Shown in pieces: positions 16,788 to 24,781 of a stretch of DNA of 55,550 nt. The notes beneath the pieces are model-generated. The model ran no database searches and was not told the origin of the DNA. It saw only the letters and a program-made list of their open reading frames with translations. How positions within the stretch are numbered: the first letter of the stretch is position 1; each line of letters starts with the position of its first letter. The stretch is from an uncultured Bacilli bacterium (GTDB lineage: Bacteria > Bacillota_I > Bacilli_A > RF39 > UBA660), in assembly GCA_934096175.1 (NCBI GenBank), contig CAKOLG010000006.1, positions 1-55,550 on the forward strand. The letters run 5' to 3'. The translations under genes were made by a program, and so were the position numbers.

Positions 16788-16816
16788 AAAAGAGCAGATG
16801 CTCTTTTTTATTTTTG
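16788..16816 (+). terminator. Intrinsic terminator inside the T7SS locus
   Basis: AAAAGAGC (16788-16795) pairs with GCTCTTTT (16800-16807) around AGAT, then a T-rich tail. Confidence 0.85.
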
Positions 16817-16826
16817 AGATGTTTTA

Positions 16827-16855
16827 TTGACTTTAAAGTCCAACTATCGTAATAT
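16827..16855 (+). promoter_or_regulatory. Promoter of the esaB-like transcript
   Basis: TTGACT (16827-16832), 17-bp spacer, TAATAT (16850-16855). It starts a second T7SS transcript (16877-20729). Confidence 0.6.
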
Positions 16856-16876
16856 TAATATAGAGTGGATGATACG

Positions 16877-17131
16877 ATGAATAATAAGGTTTGTGTAGAT
16901 TTAATAGTTCCAGCTATAGATGAAAAATATAATGTTTTTTTACCAGTAAATAAGAAGGTAATAGAAGTTATTTATTTATTAAATAAAGCAATTAATGAAT
17001 TAACTGATGATATATTTCCTTTGTCAAATCAGTTGACGTTAATTAATGCAGAAGATGGAATGATATATAATAATGATTTAACAATATTAGAAAATAAAAT
17101 ATTAAATGGTAGTAGGTTGATTTTATTATAG
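16877..17131 (+). CDS. YukD/EsaB-like ubiquitin-fold protein
   Basis: 84 residues from ATG 16877 (an in-frame GTG at 16865 would add four). The size, alternating beta pattern, LDL-type beta-grasp start (VCVDLIVPAIDEKYNVFLP) and ending GSRLILL match the small ubiquitin-like cytosolic proteins YukD/EsaB found in T7SSb loci. In those systems the protein is required for secretion. It is the second core T7SS component recognisable here, after EssC. Similarity is by pattern rather than a strong sequence match. Confidence 0.7.
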   Translation: MNNKVCVDLIVPAIDEKYNVFLPVNKKVIEVIYLLNKAINELTDDIFPLSNQLTLINAEDGMIYNNDLTILENKILNGSRLILL

Positions 17132-17163
17132 GAAATTTATCATAGTTTGAGGATAGTGATTTT

Positions 17164-17973
17164 GTGAAAACTGAGTATAAAATAGGAGATACATTATGTA
17201 TTAATGAAACTAATTATAAATTAATTGATGCTGAATTATTAGGTTTTGGTAATTATGGAAAAATGACTTTAATGGATGAAAATAACCAGTTATTTATTTG
17301 GTCTCCTGGAAATAGTGCCAGTGGATTTCCCTATGTTTTGAATAAACCTTATAGGCATGGTGGATTCTTGGACGTTTATTACAAAGATGGCGTAATTTAC
17401 CAAGATAAAAACTTTACTGATAGTTATCCTGTTAGTTATGAATCTTTTATTAGTGAACAACTTGGTAATAATCGTTTAAGTTTCAATGTAGATGATTCTT
17501 TAGATTTTTCTCTTAAATTTAGCCAAACACAACTAGAAGAATTAAACAATGATTCCCTTGTTGATGAAAAAGAAGTTGAGGAAGTTGAAACTCTTGTTAT
17601 TACGCCGCCTGTTGGAAGTACTACAACTGATGCAAAGTCGCATTCTTTATCAACATGTACTTTTGCAGCTGATTCATATGATTTAATGAATATTTCTACA
17701 TCATTAGAAAATTATGCAGATTCTGTTAGAAACTTAGTTACAGATATATATTCAATTATTGACGTAGATTTAGCAGATGCTTGGCAAGGAGATACGTATC
17801 AAATGTTTAGTGATATGTGTCATGAACAGCAGAATACACTTAATGATTTAAATACTTTGTTATATGCTTTTTCTTCTATGTATAAAAGTGTAGCTGACGA
17901 AACAGACACCTTACAAGATATATTTAAGCAAATTATTGATTATAGATTTGGAGGAGATGTAGATGGCAACTAA
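17164..17973 (+). CDS. Unknown N-domain fused to a C-terminal WXG100-like module, pair 3
   Basis: 269 residues from GTG 17164. Residues 1-150 are a beta-rich, aromatic domain (GDTLCINETNYKLIDAE; FIWSPGNSASGFPYV) ending in an acidic and Thr/Pro linker. I could not identify it. Residues about 165-269 are a WXG100-like hairpin with AWQGDT near 205-210. It is unusual that the WXG module is C-terminal, so the N-terminal domain precedes the secretion module. The gene overlaps the next one by 11 bp, which signals translational coupling to its partner. Confidence 0.7.
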   Translation: MKTEYKIGDTLCINETNYKLIDAELLGFGNYGKMTLMDENNQLFIWSPGNSASGFPYVLNKPYRHGGFLDVYYKDGVIYQDKNFTDSYPVSYESFISEQLGNNRLSFNVDDSLDFSLKFSQTQLEELNNDSLVDEKEVEEVETLVITPPVGSTTTDAKSHSLSTCTFAADSYDLMNISTSLENYADSVRNLVTDIYSIIDVDLADAWQGDTYQMFSDMCHEQQNTLNDLNTLLYAFSSMYKSVADETDTLQDIFKQIIDYRFGGDVDGN

Positions 17974-19165
17974 TGATAGTTTTTCTTATGAAAAAGTTGA
18001 TGAAGTGTGTAAAAAATTGTCTAATAAAATGGAATCTCTTTGTGAATATTTAAAATTAGCAGATAATTTGATAAGAAAAAACGTAAATGTAGATGGTGAT
18101 TCAGCAGTTTTAGGCAATGTTGGAACACAACTTATATCTTTATGGGAAGAAAATGTAATTAGTGTTAATTCATTAAAAGATAATCTTGGTCAATGGGTAA
18201 AATTGTTGCTTAGTATTTCTAATAGTTATCAAAATTTTGAAGATAGTAATACTGGTTTGAAGGTTGATGAAAGTACTACTAGTGGGGAAAGTGGAAGTAG
18301 TGGGGCAGACGAAATAGTTGATATGACTATTGTAAATAGTTTGGCTTTACAAATTACAAATGGTACTTTAAATATTTATGATTTGTTTAATAGTGATAAA
18401 TATACTGCTTTATCTAAAGGTGAAAAAAATGCTTTAGAAGAGCAGCTTACCAATTGGGTATTAGATGCAGATCGTGCGGGACAGTATTGTGAAAATGGCT
18501 CTTATCTTGATGGTTTACCAGATACATTTAAAAATAAGGTTTATGCTAGGGCAGCAGATAGTTTTTATGATAGTACATATGCGCAAATGATAAAAGTTGG
18601 AAGCCACAGTATGGCATATGGAATTTATCATTCTGTGCCACAAGAAGTACAAAAGATGATTAATGATAAATTCTTTAATGAAAATTCCACGTTAGGCTTT
18701 GGCCAAACTTCAAAGTTTGTTTTACCAGTTGAGTTTGGTTCTTATAGTGATGCTGAGGCAAACCGTCAAACTATAACTTATATGTATCGTGGAAAGGTTG
18801 AATCAACAGATGGTTCATTTATTATTGCTAAAGATATAATTCCGTTAGATATATCAAACAGCTTAAATTATGATTATACACAAATGGATGATTATGTAGT
18901 GTTTGTTAATAAGGATGGAGTTGCTCAGTCGGCAAAAATTAAAGATTCTAATGGTAATATGTGTGATTTTACTTTTGATATGTTACAGCAGTTTCAAAAT
19001 GGGGGTGCTGATATTTTAAAAAAATATGATTTTAGTCAAATATATGTTGGTAGTACTCATGCACAGACTGTAAGGGTAAATTTACTTACTGAATATAGTA
19101 CTGAAGGTTTTGATTTAAGTTCATTTGATGCAGCAGTAAGGCCTTTGGTTATTACAGGAAGGTAA
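17963..19165 (+). CDS. WXG-partner protein with unknown C-terminal domain, pair 3
   Basis: 400 residues. Residues 1-100 resemble the N-termini of the partners at 10949 and 11915 (FSYEKVDE start, W near 63, YQNFED). A Ser/Gly/Thr linker lies near 103-116. Residues about 117-400 are a globular domain of mixed alpha/beta character with no motif I know (it includes a DRAGQYC stretch and a closing RPLVITGR). The arrangement of delivery-like N-domain, flexible linker and C-terminal domain is that of secreted T7SS effectors, but no toxin activity or immunity gene could be assigned. Confidence 0.7.
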   Translation: MATNDSFSYEKVDEVCKKLSNKMESLCEYLKLADNLIRKNVNVDGDSAVLGNVGTQLISLWEENVISVNSLKDNLGQWVKLLLSISNSYQNFEDSNTGLKVDESTTSGESGSSGADEIVDMTIVNSLALQITNGTLNIYDLFNSDKYTALSKGEKNALEEQLTNWVLDADRAGQYCENGSYLDGLPDTFKNKVYARAADSFYDSTYAQMIKVGSHSMAYGIYHSVPQEVQKMINDKFFNENSTLGFGQTSKFVLPVEFGSYSDAEANRQTITYMYRGKVESTDGSFIIAKDIIPLDISNSLNYDYTQMDDYVVFVNKDGVAQSAKIKDSNGNMCDFTFDMLQQFQNGGADILKKYDFSQIYVGSTHAQTVRVNLLTEYSTEGFDLSSFDAAVRPLVITGR

Positions 19166-19177
19166 TAGGAGGAAAAT

Positions 19178-19444
19178 ATGGTTTTTGAAAATTATGGTGT
19201 TGAAATTGAAAAAATGAATATGAAAGCCAAAACTTGCATGAGTGAATTTGCTGTTGCTTATAATGAAATAGTAAAGGAACTTGATAATACAATTGTTGAT
19301 GAAACAGGTCTTGATAAAAAAATTATGCATGAGTTAGAAAATATAAAGAAAGATTTTGATCAGCGAATGGGCGAACTTGAAAATTATTTTGTTAAACTAA
19401 ATACGGCTTATAAGGAATGTTTAAGTCAAAAAGGCGATAAATAG
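19178..19444 (+). CDS. Small helical T7SS-locus protein
   Basis: 88 residues, almost entirely helical and charged, forming a probable helical hairpin (break near VDETGLDKK). It has WXG100-like size but no WxG turn. A GGAGG site precedes ATG 19178, 12 bp after the pair-3 partner. It could be a third subunit or chaperone of pair 3 (inference). Confidence 0.65.
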   Translation: MVFENYGVEIEKMNMKAKTCMSEFAVAYNEIVKELDNTIVDETGLDKKIMHELENIKKDFDQRMGELENYFVKLNTAYKECLSQKGDK

Positions 19445-19459
19445 TAGGAGGTTTTGCAA

Positions 19460-20080
19460 ATGGGATATTATATAAAATATAATAAAAATGCAAGTGATAA
19501 TTTGTATGAAAAACTTGGCTCAGCAGGAACTATTTTAAAAAGTTTTGTATCAGATATGGCAGCTTTTAATAGAATGTCAAATGAAATGATTGATATAGAA
19601 GAAAGTGAAAATGTTGGTATTGATTATTCTAATTTAAAAATGTATTTAAATTTAATAAATACAACAGTTGGAAAACCTGAAAGATATGATGATACACATG
19701 CTTATAGTGATAAGAATGGTTACATCAGAAAACAAGTTTTAGAAAAAATTTATGCTATAAGAGGGATTATTAATAATATTGAACAAGCAATCCAAACTTT
19801 TGAAAGACAAAATCTTTCATTGAAGAATTTTATGGAGAAAAATGCTAATGTAAGTGCTTCGTTTGACGTTAGTGATTTGGATTATGAGTATTTAAGTGGA
19901 GCACAAAGAATGTATTATACAGATGGAGAAAAGAAAACTTATTTTTCTGAGGCAGTTAATTCTTCTATTTCAGATGAAGTGCATTCAATTTTAGGAGAAT
20001 ATGGATTAAATGATTTAAGTGATGTTAATGCCGCAACATATGGTAAAATATATGGTATAATAGATTTTGATAGTAATTAG
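19460..20080 (+). CDS. Unknown protein of the T7SS locus
   Basis: 206 residues from ATG 19460, which is 8 nt after AGGAGG (19446-19451); an upstream in-frame TTG at 19454 is not needed. The first 130 residues are helical (including the KQVLEKIYAIRGIINNIEQ stretch). The last 70 are acidic with DLDYEYLSGAQRMYY. No signal peptide or membrane segment. Family not recognised. It is cotranscribed with pair 3 and the third DUF4176-like gene. Confidence 0.6.
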   Translation: MGYYIKYNKNASDNLYEKLGSAGTILKSFVSDMAAFNRMSNEMIDIEESENVGIDYSNLKMYLNLINTTVGKPERYDDTHAYSDKNGYIRKQVLEKIYAIRGIINNIEQAIQTFERQNLSLKNFMEKNANVSASFDVSDLDYEYLSGAQRMYYTDGEKKTYFSEAVNSSISDEVHSILGEYGLNDLSDVNAATYGKIYGIIDFDSN

Positions 20081-20111
20081 TTTTAAGAATAAGAGAAGAG
20101 GTTGAAAATAT

Positions 20112-20729
20112 ATGGATTATGGTAATACAGATAATTTACAAAATGATGCTTCAATAATTGCACATCGTGAAAGTATTATTCGTGATGTTAAAAAATTATT
20201 GCAAGAAGATAATTATGAAGAAATAAAGGCAAGGCTAGTTGAATATGGGTATTCTAATGAAGAAATACCAGCAATTATGGGAAATGAAAACAACATTATT
20301 GCAGCATTTATAAAAGGAGATCAAGCTATTGGACTTTCTGATAAAAGTAATGTTGTGGTAAGTCAACCAAAAGAAAATGTTCAAGATAACATTTTAAGAG
20401 AAAAATATTTACCAATTGGTTCAATTGTATTATTAAAAGGGGGAAAGAAAAGAGCAATGATTACAGGTTTTTGCTCTGTTGCTCAAGAAAATCAAGACAA
20501 GATATATGATTATAGTGGTTGTGTTTATCCCGAAGGTTATTTAAGTTCTAATCAAGTTTGTTTGTTTGATCATGATCAAATAGAGAAGATATTTTTTGTT
20601 GGTTATGAAGATGATGAAGAAAAAACTTTTAAAGGAAAGTTAAAACAAATAGTTGAGTCATTAGAAGCAGATAAAATGGTAGAAAACTATGGTTATTCAC
20701 CAGAGGAGATAAAACCTTTTGCAGAATAA
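20112..20729 (+). CDS. DUF4176-like protein with N-terminal extension (copy 3)
   Basis: 205 residues. Residues 1-95 contain two short helical segments of the form EEIKARLVEYGYSNEEIPAIM, similar in look to a UBA-like module; a like segment recurs at the C-terminus (ENYGYSPEEIKPF). Residues about 97-180 are the DUF4176-like domain (YLPIGSIVLLKGGKKRAMITG, YSGCVYPEGY, FDHDQIEKIFFVGYE). The N-terminal extension distinguishes it from copies 1 and 2. It is last in the second T7SS transcript. Confidence 0.75.
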   Translation: MDYGNTDNLQNDASIIAHRESIIRDVKKLLQEDNYEEIKARLVEYGYSNEEIPAIMGNENNIIAAFIKGDQAIGLSDKSNVVVSQPKENVQDNILREKYLPIGSIVLLKGGKKRAMITGFCSVAQENQDKIYDYSGCVYPEGYLSSNQVCLFDHDQIEKIFFVGYEDDEEKTFKGKLKQIVESLEADKMVENYGYSPEEIKPFAE

Positions 20730-20765
20730 AAAATAATTATATATTAAAAATATACAAAATGAATT

Positions 20766-20788
20766 AGGACATGCTAATGTCTTTTTTT
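20766..20788 (+). terminator. Intrinsic terminator ending the T7SS locus
   Basis: AGGACAT (20766-20772) pairs with ATGTCTT (20777-20783), loop GCTA, followed by T-tract. Confidence 0.8.
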
Positions 20789-20793
20789 AATTC

Positions 20794-20822
20794 TTGAATA
20801 ATTATTTAAAAAATTTTATAAT
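20794..20822 (+). promoter_or_regulatory. Promoter of the helD-like gene
   Basis: TTGAAT (20794-20799), 17-bp spacer, TATAAT (20817-20822). Confidence 0.7.
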
Positions 20823-20860
20823 TAAGTAGTATTTAGACTTTAAAGTAGTGGGGTGTATTT

Positions 20861-22882
20861 ATGGCAATTACTGGTCGTGATTTTGAACTTGAAGAAAAGA
20901 GATTAGTTGAAGTATTAAAACTTTTAAATGATAAGTTAGCTAAAATGAATATGAAAATTACAACGGATGAGGATAAGTTTCAAGAATTTAGGCGTTATAC
21001 TTGGGAGAATCAACGATCTATGGATGCTCAAGAATTGAATCAAGTTAATGTAGAGACAGATTTAGAAGCTAATAAATTGGCAATGAAGAAAAATTATTTT
21101 AAGAAGTTGTGGAAAATAAGAACTAATCCTTATTTTGCTTCAGTAGTTTTTGAAGATAATGAGGGAGAAAGGTTTTCTGTTTATCTTGGTTTAACATATT
21201 TAAAAGATGAAGATTATGGTAATATAATTTATGATTGGCGTAGTCCAATATGTAGTTTATTTTATGATTTTGAAGTTGGAAAATGTGCTTATATGGCACC
21301 AAGTGGTTTAGTAGAGGGGAATCTTTTACGAAAAAGGCAATATAAAATTGTAGATGGTAAGTTAATTAGTGCTTTTGATAATTCAATAAGTATTGATGAT
21401 GAATTATTACAAGAAGTTTTAGCAACTGATAGTAATGAAAAAATGAAGAATATTGTTAATACTATTCAGCAAGAACAAAATAATGTTATAAGAAATGTTA
21501 AAGATAAAACATTAATAGTTTCAGGCATTGCTGGTTCTGGTAAAACAAGTGTTGCTCTACATAGAATTGCTTTCTTACTTTATAAAATCAAAAATTTATC
21601 AAGTAATGATATATTAATATTTTCACCAAATCAAATATTTACGGAGTATATTTCTAATGTATTGCCAGAACTAGGTGAAAATAATACTTTGCAAACGACA
21701 TTTAATGATTATTTGAATAGTCAAATAACTGAGTTTGAAAAGGTTGAACCTTTTATGGATTTTATAGGAAAGTATTATTCAGAAAAGGTTTCTAATATAC
21801 CGTTAATAAAATATAAACAAAGTGATGAAATTATAAATGATATTAATTTGTATATTGAGGATTATATTAGAAAAGCAAGAATGATTAATGATTTTACTGA
21901 AAATAAAATTTATAATGTTACAAAAGAACAGATAAATGATTTGTTACATACTAGATACAGTAATTTACCATTCTTTTTAAGAATTGATGAGATTGCTTTA
22001 AAATTAAGTGAAATGAATTATAAGGGAAGTTCAAAGAAAAAATTAACTTATGCTAGACTTATTATGGAAAATAGTAGTTTTAAGAAAGATTATAAAGATA
22101 TTTATTTAGGATTTTTTTCTAGTTCTTTTTGTAAATTAAGAATGGATGATAAAGAATTAAGAGAGTTTAATAGGGCGAAAGTTATTGGTTATGAAGATGC
22201 TTTATTATTTGTTTATATGAAGGGTTTACTAGAAGGATTTTATTATGAAAGAGATATTAAACAAGTAGTAATAGATGAAGCACAAGATTATAATTATTTA
22301 CAATATTTAATTATAAGTAAAATATTTAAAAATAGTAATTTTACAATATTAGGTGATGTTAATCAAACTATTAATCCTTATTATAAGTATAAATCTTTAG
22401 ATATATTAGCTAGTTTATTTAAGCAAAGTAAATGTATTTCTTTAACTAAAACTTATCGTTCTAGTCCAGAGATAATTGAATTTACTAATAAAATTTTAGG
22501 TCTTAATCATGTTTGTGCTATTAGAAAAACAGAAAAAATACCGTTAATTCACCGAACTGATATTAATGAATTAGATAATGATATTAAATATTTAAGACAT
22601 CGTTATAAATCATTAGCAATTATTACAAGAGATAGTACAACAGCTTTAAGATTATATGAGTTATTAAAAAGTAAATTTAATATTTCGTTATTGAATGGCC
22701 AAAGTGAAGAGTTTAATAAAGAGTTAGTTGTTTTGCCAGCGTATTTAGCAAAAGGTTTAGAGTTTGATAGTGTTATTGTATATAGTGATACTTATAGTAA
22801 ATATTTAAAAGATGAAAAAAATTTATTGTATGTAGCTTGTACTAGGGCACAACATGAACTTATTGTGTATTCAGCAAAATAA
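20861..22882 (+). CDS. helD: HelD-like UvrD-family ATPase (RNA polymerase recycling factor type)
   Basis: 673 residues. A charged coiled N-terminus (residues 1-65) and an SH3-like part (about 75-150) precede a superfamily 1 ATPase core. Walker A is GIAGSGKTS near 222-230, Walker B is VIDEAQD near 470, followed by GDVNQTIN, TYRSSPEI near 530, LAKGLEFDSVIVY, and ACTRAQHEL at the end. This combination matches HelD, which releases stalled RNA polymerase using ATP, rather than a processive UvrD/PcrA helicase. It is somewhat shorter than Bacillus HelD. ATG 20861 follows GTGGGGTG. Monocistronic between its own promoter and that of the next gene. Confidence 0.8.
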   Translation: MAITGRDFELEEKRLVEVLKLLNDKLAKMNMKITTDEDKFQEFRRYTWENQRSMDAQELNQVNVETDLEANKLAMKKNYFKKLWKIRTNPYFASVVFEDNEGERFSVYLGLTYLKDEDYGNIIYDWRSPICSLFYDFEVGKCAYMAPSGLVEGNLLRKRQYKIVDGKLISAFDNSISIDDELLQEVLATDSNEKMKNIVNTIQQEQNNVIRNVKDKTLIVSGIAGSGKTSVALHRIAFLLYKIKNLSSNDILIFSPNQIFTEYISNVLPELGENNTLQTTFNDYLNSQITEFEKVEPFMDFIGKYYSEKVSNIPLIKYKQSDEIINDINLYIEDYIRKARMINDFTENKIYNVTKEQINDLLHTRYSNLPFFLRIDEIALKLSEMNYKGSSKKKLTYARLIMENSSFKKDYKDIYLGFFSSSFCKLRMDDKELREFNRAKVIGYEDALLFVYMKGLLEGFYYERDIKQVVIDEAQDYNYLQYLIISKIFKNSNFTILGDVNQTINPYYKYKSLDILASLFKQSKCISLTKTYRSSPEIIEFTNKILGLNHVCAIRKTEKIPLIHRTDINELDNDIKYLRHRYKSLAIITRDSTTALRLYELLKSKFNISLLNGQSEEFNKELVVLPAYLAKGLEFDSVIVYSDTYSKYLKDEKNLLYVACTRAQHELIVYSAK

Positions 22883-22885
22883 TTT

Positions 22886-22914
22886 TTGACTAAAGAGAAC
22901 TGTTACGTTATACT
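22886..22914 (+). promoter_or_regulatory. Promoter of the phosphoesterase pair
   Basis: TTGACT (22886-22891), 17-bp spacer, TATACT (22909-22914), 23 bp before the preferred ATG. Confidence 0.7.
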
Positions 22915-22937
22915 ATTGTTAGTTGCAGGGGGATTTT

Positions 22938-24761
22938 ATGGGGTTAAGTAGTTTTAATAAATTTAAAATTAGAAATCTTTTGAATAGTTCTAAGGTTTTT
23001 TCACGAGATGACATTTATAAAAATGTACAAAAAGGCAAGTTTAATGATTATGATATTGTAAATTTTTTATTAGATGAATTTATGGAAAATGTAGAAAAAG
23101 ATGATAATGGAAATTATGTTTGTACAATAATAGTTCTTATTCAAGTTTTAGTTATTTTTAATAGTCAAGATAAGAAGTTTGCTAATCAAGAATTTCGCAA
23201 GAGGTTAGGATTAATAGAGGAAGAATATAATAAATTCTTGGCAAGGACAAAAGAGGAAGCAATTGAAACTGTTACTAAATCTTTAGAAGAATTAAAAAGT
23301 TTTTTGAATGCTGAGGCAGAAGTTTTACCTGAAAAGGTTGAAGTATTGGAAACAGATGGTGAAGTATTAAAGCTAACAGCAGAGATTAATGGTTTAAAAG
23401 AGGAAATTCAGGCTTTAAATAAAGAATTAAAGAAAAAAGATAATTCATTAAGTAAAAGTAATAGTTCTTTAAAAAAACATAAAGCGCAATTAGCAGAATT
23501 AAAAGGCAAGATTGAAGAATTGGAAGCTCGGGTAAAATCGTTACAAGATATTTTAAATGATTCAAAGGAGACCGAAACAAGATTGCTTCAAGAAAAAGTT
23601 ACATTGCTTGGAGATATGAAAGATTTAGAGAGTCAATTTAAGCGAACTGTTGAAGCGCTTAATGCACAAATTGCACAGTTAAAGAAACCAAATGTAGATT
23701 TGGAAAATAAAATACATGAATTGGAAGAACAAAAGGCAAATGATAAGAAAGCAAAAAAGTATGAAAGAGAATTAATATATAATATAATATGCCTTTTGTT
23801 TCAGAAAGACTGTAGTTTAGATGAGTTACATAATTCTTTATTAGAGAAAGGTTTTTCTTTTAGTAGGGAACAGATATATCAATATTTAACTAAAGTATCT
23901 GAGAAAGTTAATATTACACCATTGCAGGAGTGTTTTCCACCGGTTTATGGAATTCGTGAGCCAATTATAAGAAAGAATGTTGAATTTTTAGTTGATAATA
24001 AAGAAGAGGTTTTTGATATTTTGTTTGTTTCTGATTTCCATTTTAAATTATTAGAATTGTTTGATCGATCTAGTATTGATGGTATGTATAATTATTGTGC
24101 AATGAATGGTATTAATTTAATTGTAAATTTAGGTGATACTTTATCTTTATATTTAAATCCTGAAGATGTAGCGAAATATGGTTATGGTAAGGTAAAAGAA
24201 TTTAGAGAATCTTTAAAAATTATTAATGAGTCATTTCCTAGAAATACTAATATATATCATGCCTTTTTGGGTGGTAATCATGATGCACAAGCTTTGATGT
24301 TTGGTGTTGATATAGTAGAAGAGTTGGGAAAATCACGTGAAGATTTTATTTCCTTAGGTTATAATTATGCTGATATTGCATTTAATACGGTAGATGGAAT
24401 TAAGGAAAGACTATTTCTTCATCATCCGTTTACGAAGTTAGAGGCAGATCAAGATTTAGGAGCTATTAAAAGCTATCTAAAACATTTTTATAAACATGTT
24501 ATTCATTTTAATAGAGATTATTCTTATATAGATTTTATGGGGCATTTTCATAAATCTGAACTAGATTTCGATAATGGATTTTGTATGGTTCCATCGCTTA
24601 CTCATGACCGTCAAATTAATGGCGCATGGCATGCAAAAATATATTTTGATAAGACAACAGGAAAAATAAATTATATTATGTTTTTGCCTTTGGTATTTAT
24701 GGATAATAATAAGTTAGTTCATACAAGTGAGATTGTATATAAAAAGAAATTAAATAAGTAG
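22938..24761 (+). CDS. Coiled-coil calcineurin-like metallophosphoesterase (copy 1)
   Basis: 607 residues from ATG 22938, next to AGGGGGA; an in-frame TTG at 22923 lies upstream of that site. Residues about 105-275 form a long coiled coil. A small helical domain follows (about 275-335). The C-terminal 250 residues are a metallophosphoesterase with SDFH, NLGD, GGNHD, LHHP and GHFH metal-ligand motifs in the correct order, all intact. The paralogue at 24782 has the same plan. There is no signal peptide, so it is probably cytosolic. Substrate is unknown; a nuclease or cyclic-nucleotide phosphodiesterase are both possible. Confidence 0.8.
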   Translation: MGLSSFNKFKIRNLLNSSKVFSRDDIYKNVQKGKFNDYDIVNFLLDEFMENVEKDDNGNYVCTIIVLIQVLVIFNSQDKKFANQEFRKRLGLIEEEYNKFLARTKEEAIETVTKSLEELKSFLNAEAEVLPEKVEVLETDGEVLKLTAEINGLKEEIQALNKELKKKDNSLSKSNSSLKKHKAQLAELKGKIEELEARVKSLQDILNDSKETETRLLQEKVTLLGDMKDLESQFKRTVEALNAQIAQLKKPNVDLENKIHELEEQKANDKKAKKYERELIYNIICLLFQKDCSLDELHNSLLEKGFSFSREQIYQYLTKVSEKVNITPLQECFPPVYGIREPIIRKNVEFLVDNKEEVFDILFVSDFHFKLLELFDRSSIDGMYNYCAMNGINLIVNLGDTLSLYLNPEDVAKYGYGKVKEFRESLKIINESFPRNTNIYHAFLGGNHDAQALMFGVDIVEELGKSREDFISLGYNYADIAFNTVDGIKERLFLHHPFTKLEADQDLGAIKSYLKHFYKHVIHFNRDYSYIDFMGHFHKSELDFDNGFCMVPSLTHDRQINGAWHAKIYFDKTTGKINYIMFLPLVFMDNNKLVHTSEIVYKKKLNK

Positions 24762-24781
24762 TGTGTGGGAAGTGACGCTTT

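Noticed and set aside
20861..22882. Assignment as PcrA/UvrD helicase
   Set aside because: The coiled N-terminus, SH3-like part and overall domain order fit HelD better, and the UvrD 1B/2B layout is not evident.
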